The position numbers were made by a program, and so were the translations under genes. Below are positions 46,021-57,186 of a DNA stretch of 64,000 nucleotides, piece by piece. The DNA comes from Dromaius novaehollandiae (taxonomy: Eukaryota > Chordata > Aves > Casuariiformes > Dromaiidae), in assembly GCF_036370855.1 (NCBI RefSeq), contig NC_088101.1:40780544-40844543 (forward strand), given 5' to 3'. Within the stretch, counting starts at the first letter, position 1, and every line of letters begins with the position of its first letter. Below the pieces are notes generated by a model. It did not search any database, was not told where the DNA came from, and worked only from the letters and a program-made list of their open reading frames with translations.

Positions 46021-46394
46021 GCCTTAAAAGTAAAGTTTTCTTCATATTTCTAATTACTTACACATTATCTGGGGAGAAGCAAGCACATTCTGCGCAGTAA
46101 AGGAATGTCTTTTCCTTTTATATCAAAAGGTATGCTAACTACCTGTGTAACAAGTTGAGAAGGGAAAAAGCAAAAAATAATATCTGAAAAATTGCAGGTC
46201 ACCAGTTGCTTTGTTCCGGGCCTATATGCTGGATTAAATGTGTGCTTTCCTGGACCCTGGCTCACATAGTGTGCCTCATCTCATCCCTTCCCCCTTCCCA
46301 TTACCTTTTATCATTGAATGAAACACAGTATTAGAAGACTTGGCTAGTATGTCCTTCACACAACTGCTATTATGGGAGTAGAGCAATTAATGAC
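46021..46394. other. FGB downstream flank, no gene recognised
   Basis: Non-coding sequence between the FGB polyadenylation region and the CR1 copy. Confidence 0.5.
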
Positions 46395-46880
46395 TCCAAT
46401 CATAGGATAATTTTTGTTTGAAGGAAACACTGGAGATCATCTCATCCCACCTCCTGCTCAAAGCAGGGCCAACTTCAAAGTCCGATCAGGTTGCTGAGAG
46501 CCCTGCCCTGCTGAGTTTTGAATATCTCCGAGGGTGGAGGTTCTGCAGCCTTGCTGGGCGGCCTGTTGCGCTTCACCCTCATGTGAACTTTTCCCCATAT
46601 ATCTAGTCAGAATTTCCCTTGCTGCCTGTTGCCCCTCATCCTGTTGCTGTGTACCCCTGAGAAGAGTCTGACTCCACCTCTCTCTAACCCCCATGAGACA
46701 CTGAAGACAACAGTGAGACCCTGCCCCGAGCCTCCTCTTCTCCAGGCTGCACGAACCCAGCTCTCCCCAGCCTCTCCTTGGACACCACATGCCCGCAAAC
46801 AGCTGGGGTAGCACCTGTGGGCTCACTCCGGTTTGTCAACACCATACTTGTACTGGGGAACCCAAAACTGACCATAGTGT
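46395..46880 (-). mobile_element. CR1 LINE fragment, 5'-truncated, 3' part only
   Basis: On the plus strand the block runs in the familiar reverse CR1 order: an AATCATAGGATAA start, GAGATCATCTCATCCCACCT, CTGCTCAAAGCAGGG, GTTTTGAATATCTCCGAGGG, TGAGAAGAGTCTGACTCCA, TCTTCTCCAGGCTGCACGAA, CCCAGCTCTC and TACTTGTACTGGGGAACCCA. The element's 3' end is therefore near 46,395 and it lies on the minus strand. Several indels and many substitutions against the remembered consensus make it old. The GC-richer sequence to about 47,150 may be a further decayed part, but I could not align it. Confidence 0.85.
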
Positions 46881-49800
46881 CACTTCCATTCATCAGGTTC
46901 TGTGTGCATGTCAACAGAGGGGTTTTTAGGCTCTGGGGCAAATACAATTCAGTCCCTGCCTGCCTTTGCATTGCTGTCCTTCCAAACCACCCAGCCCTTG
47001 TCTGCTGTCCTCTTCCCTCATCCCTGCCATTTACCAGGGATAATTGGGGCAAATTTTCCATGGGACTTTGGGGCTCATTGCTACAGCCACATCACAGGGA
47101 ACTGTCCTGGGCATCTTCCACTGCCAGCTCAATGTTCTGCTTGCACTGAGGCCTAGTAAAACGCCCACAACCTAAAAGTGAAGGGCATACCTAAGGCAAC
47201 ATACAAAAATAATTGTAGGAAACAGATTGGGTGTTGTACAGTAGAGAGAAAGGTGGTGAGGTAGAATAATTCTGTATTTTGTGAAAATCAGATTTTTAAA
47301 AAGAACATTTTCCTTTATGGGCAGAAAGGCAGTTGGGTGTCAATACTGTAGATGGCATCAGCCATGCCTGCGAAGCTCTTGGCTGCCCTCTGATCCGCTG
47401 AGCCTGGCAGGTGCTGAGCAGGAAAGGTGAGCTCTTAAGATGAGCAATGCTGAGCAACATATTTTGCAACTTTGCTAAAATGTTTTCTTAAAATCAGCTA
47501 AACCCTTTAAACAGAAGTTCTCCTCATATAACTTCTAGCCACTTGTGTGTTACTAGTGAAGAATAAATGTCAGTGCTTAACACAAACACAATGCAGACTA
47601 CTTTCTTAATAGAGGTGTCTCATGAAATTACAGAGGTGTATCAGTCTTAGTCTAAAAGACAGACTCATCCTTTTGCTCCGTGTTCCTAAACACTTCTGTT
47701 TATTCCATTTGTGATGTGGGCCAAGCTCTTGGTATATAGATCAAGATTTTTTGCCAGTAGAGTTGCCCTTCATACCTTCCCCATTTCTTTATCTGGTTAT
47801 GATGACAGTCTAAAACTGAGATGCACCTCATCTCACTTCTCTAAAATTTGAGTATTTCGTTGAAGCTAGTGGTCTAAGCTGCCGCTGTAGTCAGGAGCAG
47901 AGGTTGTCCCAAGGGCAGAACTTCCCAACCAAAGTAGACAGGATGAGCCACCTCTCAGAGGGGGATTGCCTTCTCCATGAAGGTGGGAACCTGGATGGCT
48001 AATGGTAGATGGATCTCGTCTGCAGCCTCTCCAGTTGACTTATCTGTGGAATCTGGGGGAACAAGGCAGAGACATCATGGAAGCATCTCATTACATGACT
48101 GGAAATGTTTGGAGTCCCCGCAGCCAGGCTTACACTGCACCTAGGGAACAAAAATACATGGCATAAAGCAGAAGCACTTTTTCCAGAAGCACAGACACTT
48201 CTCTGCACATGGTTGTAGAGATGTCTTGGCTTTTCAGCACTCTCCAGCAATGATGGACAGTGACTGAGCTTGAGAAATGCTGAAAAAGGACTAAAAGTGA
48301 GTGTCTTTATCAGTGCATGATTGTATTGTTAAATGGTATGATAAATGCTCACCGGTGAGATTTGAGCTAAAGTCTGCTCATGCTCATTTCTCAGTAGAAA
48401 CACAGAAAAAATAAACACAGTGAATATTTGTTGTATAGTTTTATGTCATAAAGTATAAAGACAAACACAGCACATTCCTGTGTAATTATATAGCTGGTAT
48501 AACAGTTTTTCCATGCAACAGGCTACTTTTTGTTAAAAAAATCCCTATCACACACTATTAGCAAGTTGTTGATTTAAAAACCTTACCTGCATATGAATCC
48601 TTACTTGGCATGTGATGAGAAACATACTAGAAACAAGAATGACATACCATTGCCATACAGATGGTCCTAATTTTGCCTGTGCTAGTTAGTCACAACCTTT
48701 TAGTAGTCACTGTAAAATAAATGCTAATCTCTTAATATAACCTTGGACAGGTCAGCACAAATCTACGTAGATGAATTTGGGAAATCTAGCAAGCTGAGTC
48801 TGGGTTCTTTTGTTTCATTTTCTTTTATTTTGCTTTAGTTAAATAGTTTCTGCCCCCAAATAAGTCTGTTTTGGGAGCTATAATTTGGTGAGTTATCATG
48901 AACTGTCTGATTTTGAAGCCATATGGTGAACTACGTAGAATTCATCAATTGGATGAAAGGTCTGCTTCCGTATTTGTAAAATCAAAGCTTAAGAGGTCGG
49001 TTCCCACTTACAAGTCAGTCTTAAACTGCGTGCTTTGTTTGTCAAAGTGTATGCCATCCTAGGTGTGTGGCGAAAGTGTGGAAAAGAGTGAAAGAGAACC
49101 CAGACCATCTGCAGTTTCGGCTGAGAACTACCTCCAGCCGCTCTTGTGCTTCCGTGCAAATGAGAAAGAAAGTCATGCTCGAAAGCATGACTTGAGTTCA
49201 AGAAGAAATTCATGATTCATGTTAGTGGCAACAGGTGCTCATGGTGAATGTACTTCCAAATTTGTGACTTCTTTGGTGCTCTTAAACAACATAAAACAGT
49301 TTAAATTCTGAGTATTTTGAGCTCAAGTCAAGGTGTGAGCTGCTAGCACTTTTCACATTGTTTTCACTATGCGGAAGTCCAGTTTTTAAACAGCAGTACT
49401 GAAGGTGTTTTATTGTGAAATGATTTAAACCGACTGGGCTGATCAGTTTATAAAATGAGCTGTTAATATACAGGGGAAATACTGGTAAGTTATTAAATGT
49501 AGAAGCCAAGGAAATGCTGCAATAGGGATACCTTATTCATTCCTCACAAAACGGCTGGTTATCTGAAATCTATAAATATGAATCTCAACACTGAAAGTGT
49601 AACATAAAAACGATCAGGTAAAAATAGTACTGTTGTATTGAAAAGAATTAAACCTGGACATGTTTCAAATGTATATCTGCTTACTTTGTTAAAATAGGGA
49701 TCTTCCCTTGCAGGTTGTTTTGTATGGCCAGATCTCTATCCTCATTTCTCTCTTGTGTTCACGCAGTACAATGAACTGGATTAGGATCTATTTTGAACAC

Positions 49801-50640
49801 CTTTTATTCTGCATAGTGCTGCATACGTGGTGTGGCTGCAGAAATGTGCGCAGTACAGCTTGTATATCATAGTCTATCTAGTACAACAATAACAAAACCA
49901 CCCATCTACATAATCTCTTATGCTGCTAATGCTGAATAAGCTAGAGAGAAAAAGAAAAAGGATTTTCAGTTCTCAGGAAGAAGGTGTGGGATGGACATTT
50001 AAATTTTAAAATATTGTGAAAAATTTGAGAGATTAAATTTTATAGAGTATCACTAGCTTTTAGATTTTTCTCCACAGCTGAAGTAAATGATTAAGTTTGG
50101 CAAATGTTATTAAGTAGGAATCCAGACTGTGAAGAGATTTTCTCCAGCTGACATGCTGCAAAGAGTGCTGCAATTTGTCACTCTGATTTATTTATTTCTT
50201 CAGTCAATTGATGTCACTGTTGATTTAGGAAGGAGACCTACTATTGATTGCTGAAAGGAAAACATCCAAGAATCTCTTTCCCAATCGTGATCAAGATACA
50301 CTCAAGCTGCATTTTAGAAAATCACTGCACAACATGCTATTTTTCATGAAGTTCACTTCCACTTTTGGAACATTCACTTATCTACGCATGAGTTAGGGAT
50401 ATTCATTTTGTGCATTTGTGACCGTCGAAGTGTTTAGCATGTGAAAATGTGTAAAATATGCTAGCAGAAAACACTGTGTCTATCAGTCAGAGACATGTTT
50501 ACCAAGGTCTGGTTAAGGCATCTATATAAAGGCTGCAGACAAGGTTTATATACAAAGATTTTTAAAATCAACATTTCCACGAAAAGCTTTGGCGTTTAAA
50601 AAAGAAGATGAAAGAACTATTTTGTTAAAATTAAACAGTG
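46881..50640. other. FGB–FGA convergent spacer, no gene recognised
   Basis: The segment 46,881–47,150 is GC-richer with low-quality open frames; the rest is AT-rich and unremarkable. The 75-codon minus frame at 49,282–49,509 shows no domain or splice context. Confidence 0.5.
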
Positions 50641-50646
50641 TTTATT
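50641..50646 (-). terminator. FGA: FGA (alpha-E form) polyadenylation signal AATAAA
   Basis: Minus-strand AATAAA about 125 bases after the alpha-E stop codon; the first such signal downstream. Confidence 0.65.
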
Positions 50647-50769
50647 TGTTAAGCCACAGGTGTGTCCAGTTGCCTTCCATTTCATAGGGTAAACATACAT
50701 CATGCACATATATATATAAAAGAGCTTCTAATCTTGTAGTCTTAACATACATATTAAAAGCCTGTCTTT

Positions 50770-53700
50770 CTACAGGGTTTCTATGGGCCTGATTTTCATC
50801 CTAACAACTTTGAGGGAATAATCAGAGGCTTTAAATGGTATCCAAACCACTCCATTTTCGATCTCATAAGGAACATTGTACCTGGGGTCGTAGTGGCCCC
50901 CCAAGTAGTAAATGCCATTGAGGTTGGCCGCCTGGCAGCTGTTGTACCACCAGCCGCCCCCATACACTTCCGCGCAGCTCTCCTCCCAGCGGTCATGGTC
51001 CCTGTCGAAAGTGCTGAACCGCATCTGGGCATGGGACGTGTATTCGGTGCCCTCCTCCGGCCAGCCAGTGATCAGCGCGTCCCCGGCAGTCCCCTCGTAG
51101 GAGGACACAGCAAGGGCATATCCTTCCGACTCAGACCCTACCTGTATAATATACTCTGCATACACAGCATTTCCATCCCAGTCCTCCAATTCCACTCGAA
51201 GGACGGTGTCATTCTGCGTTAGCAAGTGTAAGTTTTCATTGCCCAGCCAGTACTCTCCTTGACCTTTGTTGTCCACGCTGCCAAAACCTCTCTTGTAGTC
51301 TTGCCAGGTCCGGTTAAAATTCACTGATCCATCCATTCTCTGTTGGATCAATAGCCATCCTCCCAAAGTGGTCTCTTGGTCGCAATAAACTGACAAAACG
51401 TTATTGGATCCCGCTGGCTTGATTTTGAAAATGCCACTTTTGGCACCAAAAGTGTGTTTCTGGCGGATATCATCACAGTCTAAAAAAAAAAGTTGATCTG
51501 GTTTGACAGGAGTTATCAGTAAAATTTAATAAAAGGTTCACAGGAATCCAAGTAGCAATAGTTCTGAGGAAAATTTGTTAAACATGTCATGGACTACACT
51601 AGGCATAGTGACAGGCACCATTAAAAAGAATTCAGATATATTTTACATACTTCTTAATTGCAGATGACATTGTCTATGTAATAACCAAGTATTAACGATA
51701 TATTTTCCTTTTTGTTTTCAAGGTGGCAACAAACAGACACCGTTCTTGCATTTTTTTCATCACACTGACTTACAGCAGTATCTAAAACCAATGTGTCAGT
51801 TTGATTACGGATGGAGTTTTGCTCTGCTACCTCAAAATCCATCTCCCTGACGCGTATGTGTACCTTTCCCAGTGTAGACTGTCCTGTGATTCGCTCCTTT
51901 CGTTCTGAAGCTGCGTGCCTGCAAGTCTGGGGTATCCTCTGCACTCTCATCATGCTGCACCCCACCTAGCTCCTTAGTTATTTCACGGGTCTTTAGTGAT
52001 TTGGTTTCGAAAGTGGAGCCTCCCTTGTTGAAACTAGAAGAGGCACTGGTCACTACTGTTTTGGAGTGACTTGCACTGCCTGATGGGAAGCCAGAAGGTT
52101 GAATGTGAAGTCTTCCAAAATCATCTTCTTCCTCTTCTCCTAAGTCTGTAAATCTGTCTTTTCCCCCATAAGTCCCCGAATGACTAGTTCCTACACTACC
52201 TAAGTGACCACTGACTGTGCCAGTTCCACGGCTGCTAGCTGAAGCACTGCCAGATCCACCAGAAAGCCTAGTAGTAGTGGTTGCAGACCCAGGGGTAAGA
52301 AATGACGCTAGCTCAGGGAACCTTTCCAAGCTGTGGAAGCCACCTGTCCCACTGGCATGGTACCTGCTCCCTTCCCCTCCAACATCTCCTACTCCACGTA
52401 AATGGGAGCAGTCTGAGCCATCAGAGGAAACCATTTTTTCAACTACTTCTTCTCTAGGGCCATCAGGGCCACTAACAATTTTCTTGGTGACAGTGGTGGT
52501 GCATCTACGGACAGTGGAGGTTCCATGTCCCACACTAGGGCTGTCTCTCCCATGCACAGGAGGAACCACTATGCTAGGGCGTGAAGGTCCATCTCCCCTT
52601 GATCCTGTCACATGATGTGAGCTCTCGCCTCGGGAAGCGCTTGTGTCTGTTTCTGATCTTTCTAACACCACTTCCATCTGCTTGATGACATCAATAAAGC
52701 TCAGAGCTTGCAGTTCTGGTAGAGGTTTGTGCTTAAAATGCTCAGGAACATTCGAGTCCTTCACTGGCCTTATTTTCAGTGTGCTCAAGGTAGTTGTTTG
52801 AATCTCTGGGTGCATGTTGATAGAGCTGGACTGGGTAAGCTGCTTCTGGATGTTGTCATAGCTTTCTTTGTCCACATGGTAATCAAAACTTTTAGCACAG
52901 GATCCTTTGCAAGCTCGTAGCTTGATATCAATGTCCACCTACATAAACAGAGAGAAATAACTTGATTAGAGAGCTTTCCTGACTTTCTCAAGTAAATGTA
53001 TTCCTTAAGTGAACTTAGGAAAGGTGGCAGTTGCCTGGGTACATGCCACTTACAGTTGAGCTTCTCCAAAGCTCAGTTTTGAAGTCTTCCTCTAGTTCAT
53101 TTCCACCATAAATACGACATGTGCAATAGCACAAAGCAGGTAAGTGCTATGGACAAGTATGCTACAGCATGTTCCCAATTTCTGCTCCCTTTAATTCTCA
53201 GGGAATGGGGGAGTTCTCTTGGGTTTGGTGGGACTACCATGGAGCTGGATATGCTCACTGGAGGTCGGGGCAAAAAGGGATCCTCCAAGGAGCCGGGGAA
53301 TCAATGCACTTGCCCCAGAGCCTGCCAGAGCCCTGCTGGGAGACCTGTGTCCTGGAGGTCCCACTGCTCGCCCTAATGACTGGTAAAGCTGGACCTCTGC
53401 ACCAGGGTTCAAAAGGGGATTATGAGCAAAACTGCCATTTGTGACAGGACTTTTCTTTACAGTGCATCAGAGAAATCAGCCACAGCCTGGAAACCTGGGC
53501 TTTTAATGCTACCACAGGCTGTGGGCAGTGGTGGCAGCACCAGGGAAGGACAGGGCATGTCTGGACCTTTCAGTCCTAGTTGCTCTGCAGCTCCATACAG
53601 GAGGAGAAATGCTCTATACAGAGCTAGTTACAAGGAGATGTAACATCAGTAACCCTTGTTGCCTTTCTCAAAGCAAAAGCTGCAGACAGGACCAGGAGTC

Positions 53701-56700
53701 CTCCTGAGCTCCCACTGGTTCCCATGCAACAGGAAAATAAAAACAAGCCCCACAGAAAGAGCAACTCATTTGGGAATTTGCTTCAACTGGCCAGATCCTG
53801 TGAGAGTTGTATCAAGTTTTTTTCTTCTATACAGAGCACTGCTCACCATGTACAGTATAACGGATAGACCCTGTATCTGTAGCTAGTCTTTGGAAATAAT
53901 GGAAATTACATAGCAGCTACCTACCTCCAAGCGCTTCATCTCTATCACCTGATCGTGGATGCTGTTTTGCAGAGCTTTAATTCTGTTTACTTGGGTGACA
54001 ACTCTCTGCTGTAATGTCACAATTCTCCTTCTCAGTTCTGCTGACACGTGACTGTAAGTCTCATCAAGCTCTGAAACAGAAATACATCACTTTCAGCTAT
54101 GCATGTGTAATTTTTCTCTCCTAAAATTGTATCATCTTTTAAAATATATAAGTAAAACATGTAATTAAGAACATATTTCTCATAATACTGAGCAGGTAAA
54201 AAATTACACTAGTTTTTACTAGTTAAAAGTCTCACATTAGTGTTTATTCTAGTTTTTGATGATAAAGTCCACTGCAGTATATATTTTCACTGAATAATGC
54301 TTATGCACAAAAAAACATAGAATTTTAGCAACAGTTAATAATACTGGGTGTGAGATACATACCCTGGGCACTGTCCAGCTTTGGTTTTAGTATGTTTATG
54401 GTTTCCACAATTATCTGATTAGATGTTTTGTAGTTGTTTTGGTTATCTGCAAGCAGCTTCTTAATTTTGTCTATTCTGTGACTATAATCCTGATCAGTTT
54501 CATCAATCAGTCCTTGCATTCTGCAACCAGATGGACATTTTGCACCCTAAAATTGGAGGAGGTAGAAAACTGTGTCAAAATCTTAATGAGTATACCGTTA
54601 CGTTTACAGATTCTTGGTCATTACTGAAAAGCCATTGAAAAAAAATGCGGCAAGATTCTGCTGCTTCTCTTCAGATTTTGTCTCCTGTACATCCAAGGAC
54701 TTCGCCAAGGACTGCTGTGACTTAGAGCAATTCACCTTGGGGCTGATTCTTTACCCCTTACCACTCTGGTAAGAGTGGTGTGTTGGAATTAGTGAGGCGT
54801 TATCAGTGGAAACTTGTCCTAGTGGGGGCGACAAGCAAGCCCTTAATTTGCCCTTTCCTCAGTTCCTTACCAGTGAAATAATAAAAAAAAAATCCCCAAA
54901 GGCTGCTGGAAGGATAAAGCTGTTGTCCAGTTTAAGCAAGGATGTTAGAGGCCAACTTATGTAAGCAAAATTTTCCTCGGGAAAGCAAAATGTTCTTACG
55001 CATTAAAGCTCTTTGGCAAGATTTCACTGTATAATGTAGCACAGAGATGGATCAAGATGTAAAAGGTGAGAAAGGGCTAAGTTAACTGTTTATACACGAA
55101 AACATTCAGTCAATCATTATGAATATTTTACTGAACATTTTGCCCTCAGACTTCCTAAAAGGTAAGAGGTGAAAGGTAAGTTATTTCTTTGTCACGCGTT
55201 TCTTTGTGGTGCCTTCTCCTTACCAGCTACAAAAGCGGCAGCAGCAAAATTCTGAAAAGAAATTCTTTGTATTTCTTTTTTTCCCTGCAAGAACAATCTT
55301 TCATTTCATCCTCCCCTCCCAGTCTTCGGACCCTGCACCCCGCCAGCTTTCCTTCTCCCCTGCTCCTTCAGCAGCGCGGCCTCATCTTTCTGCCCTTGGG
55401 CAGCCTCTCGTCCCTCTTGCTTTACCGTCTAACCTCCCCTGGCAGCTCCCCTTCCTCCCGCGCGCCTACAGCCCTGCGCGTCCCTCCCACCTTTCTAGCC
55501 TCCCTTACCAAAGGATGGGGAGGCTATTCTGCACAAAAACAGATTTTTCCGGTTTCTCTTTCCCCCCGCCTCGCCGGGAGGGAAGCGGCGGAGCAGAGTG
55601 GCTCGGGGAGCAGCCGCCGCCAGAGCGAGGAGGAGCCTGGTGCTGCCGGCCCGCCACTGAGCCCCAGGGCGCTGCGGGCCCTCGCCTCCACCCCGCCGGC
55701 TCCCTTTCCCACTTCCACGCACCGAGTTTCCCCAGGAAAGCCCACCCCGGAGGCACCCCCAGTCCCTCGAGGGGCGGCCGAGCCGCCGCGCGACACCCCC
55801 GGAGCCCGGTGAGGCCCAGGCGGGCCGCGGCCGCCCTCACCGCCATGGCCGCCGCCGCCATGGCCGCCACCGGCGCGTGCTCACCCAGTCGTCGTCGGCG
55901 CAGATGGGCCAGTTCTTGTCGCTCCTGCAGGCCGACGGCGACATCTGCTCCACGATGCGGGGGCCGCGCACCCCGCCGCCCTCCTTCTCGAAGGTGCTCT
56001 CGCTGGCCTGCGCCTGCCGGGGCAGAGGGGGAAGGAAGTAAGGAAGGTAATAACATCAGTAATAAAAATAATAATGATAATGATGGAAGGACATTCTTTC
56101 CAAGCAGCACAATTAATGCTTAAAAGGATTTGTGATTAATTCTGACACAGTTTTCCTAATTCTAGCCTTAGAGCCAGAACTTCAGCCATCAGGAACTGGC
56201 ACGTCACCAGATTCATGCTGGTTTACTTCATCCTGAGGATCTGGCCCTAGTGGCCCTTAAAAGTAACAAGTAAAGCTTTCCTTTTATATAGTCTATGCCT
56301 TTTCAGCATTAACAGCTCCAGTACAACTGCTTTTGTTTTGTCAGGTCTGCTCCCTGTAATTTCCGTGATTTGTCAGAACAGTTAGGTTCTTCAAAAAAGA
56401 GGCAGAAAGAGAGAATCTAATACAAGATTATGGGCTGAGACTTAAAGGAGAGAACAACAAGGTTAAAGTATCATAGATGAAAATCAGAACTACCACTTTC
56501 CTTATTTACAAATTAATTCTTGCTTAGCTCTAGTTTAACCTGATGTTGCTGCCACAGACACTGCTGGGGTTTTTTATGTGCATTATATAATAAAGCTATT
56601 ATGTATCATTTGTAGCTGGAAAGTCCTGCTGAAGTAAATTGGGATGTACAGTCCAGAGGAAAGTAGAATTCATCTAATAAACTGAAAAATTCCTGACCGA

Positions 56701-57086
56701 CTAGAAACAGCAGCATCTTATGAGTTAGTTTTAAGACTTACAGCACCATCTATGAATCTACTGATTCGTGTTAACGTACCTGCTTTGCTGCTCCTGAAGC
56801 CAGGCAGATTCAGCAAAACTGAATTAAGCAAAACTAAAGAATTAGATATTCAAGAACTACTGATGTGAAAGGCCAGTAGTGAAATGGTTACAGTAAGCTC
56901 ATGCATATGTGGGTACATTGAATTTTACGAGCTAGATGACAGCCAAAATGCATCTATCTAATCAATGAATATTAAATAAATGTTCATACTTCAAATCAGC
57001 AAGCCATTGAAAGAATCAAGCAAGCAAACTCATACCCAGGCTATGCAGAGGCACAGCAACACACAGAGGATCCTCACTGGTACCAT
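50770..57086 (-). CDS. FGA: Fibrinogen alpha chain, alpha-E form
   Basis: Six exons join in frame to 764 codons: 57036–57086, 55885–56013, 54363–54546, 53925–54070, 51864–52938, 50770–51479; exons 3 and 4 (184, 146 bp) match the human lengths I recall. Exon 1 encodes the signal peptide. Exon 2 ends fibrinopeptide A with GGGVR before the GPR knob A; its acceptor could instead give a start at 56007, two codons shorter. CPSGC (exon 3) and ACKGSC (exon 5) are the coiled-coil cysteine rings. Exon 5 (residues 171–528) is the Gly/Ser-rich alphaC region, with the RRC…GSDC cysteine pair but none of the 13-residue repeats of mammals. Exon 6 (529–764) is a full fibrinogen C-terminal domain with FNRTWQ (glycosylation) and DRDHDRW (calcium loop). 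This alpha-E layout is known from chicken and human. The product is secreted from liver. Confidence 0.96.
51525..51530 (-). terminator. FGA: Candidate intronic polyadenylation signal ATTAAA for short alpha form
   Basis: Minus-strand ATTAAA in FGA intron 5, about 300 bases after the short-form stop. It is a variant hexamer, hence weaker evidence. Confidence 0.4.
51832..57086 (-). CDS. FGA: Fibrinogen alpha chain, predicted short form (exon 5 read-through)
   Basis: If the exon 5 donor at 51,863/51,862 is not used, the frame continues 10 codons into intron 5, ending TGK-GTHTRQGDGF and a stop at 51,832, for a chain of about 538 residues. Mammals make their major alpha chain the same way, with a tail that begins GIHTSP at the same position, so the shared G-hydrophobic/T-HT start looks homologous. 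A minus-strand ATTAAA at 51,525–51,530 in intron 5 is a candidate polyadenylation signal. Use of this form is inferred from the family. Confidence 0.75.
52939..53924. other. FGA: FGA intron 4, nothing recognised
   Basis: 986 bp, GC-richer than most other introns here; contains several short open frames without family resemblance and no repeat that I can name. Confidence 0.6.
54547..55884 (-). other. FGA: FGA intron 2, its 5' part inside a CpG island
   Basis: 1,338 bp. The part next to exon 2 (55,560–55,884) is extremely GC- and CpG-rich, with GCC/GGC runs; the rest is ordinary. A small hairpin, ACCACTC–TGGTAA–GAGTGGT, lies at 54,760–54,779. Confidence 0.7.
55560..56030. promoter_or_regulatory. 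FGA: Internal CpG island covering FGA exon 2
   Basis: About 470 bases with many CpGs and very high G+C span exon 2 and the start of intron 2, with AT-rich sequence on both sides. It does not overlap the FGA promoter, which lies 1.1 kb away at 57.1–57.2 kb. Open frames on both strands here (including a 305-codon plus-strand frame) are expected of such composition. Whether it acts as a promoter is unknown. Confidence 0.75.
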
Positions 57087-57142
57087 CTTCAGGAGAAAAG
57101 CGACCAGAAGTCTGACTGAGAGGATGCTTTTCACCTGTTTCT

Positions 57143-57186
57143 GGTGCAATTTAAACCTTAATGCAGAGCTGAGATTAATCATTATG
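57143..57186 (-). promoter_or_regulatory. FGA: FGA promoter elements: HNF1-like and TATA-like
   Basis: On the plus strand, GATTAATCATTATG at 57,173–57,186 is a good HNF1 site (TTAAT-C-ATTA core). ATTTAAA at 57,149–57,155 can serve as a TATA-like box for minus-strand transcription, next to a C/EBP-like ATTGCACC on the minus strand. They lie 60–100 bases before the ATG, a similar arrangement to mammalian FGA. Confidence 0.6.

Noticed and set aside
51864-52938. Mammal-type 13-residue tandem repeats in FGA exon 5
   Set aside because: The Gly/Ser/Thr-rich stretch around LSGGSGSASASSRGTG has no regular repeat unit; avian alpha chains are known to lack those repeats.
54760-54779. Hairpin ACCACTC–TGGTAA–GAGTGGT in FGA intron 2 as a functional RNA structure
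   Set aside because: A single seven-base stem is easily produced by chance or by a decayed palindromic repeat; nothing around it supports a function.
55206-56123. 305-codon plus-strand open frame (and long minus frames) in the FGA exon 2 region
   Set aside because: GC-rich composition removes stop codons in all frames. The real coding frame here is the short minus-strand FGA exon 2, confirmed by GGGVR-GPR and its splice sites.
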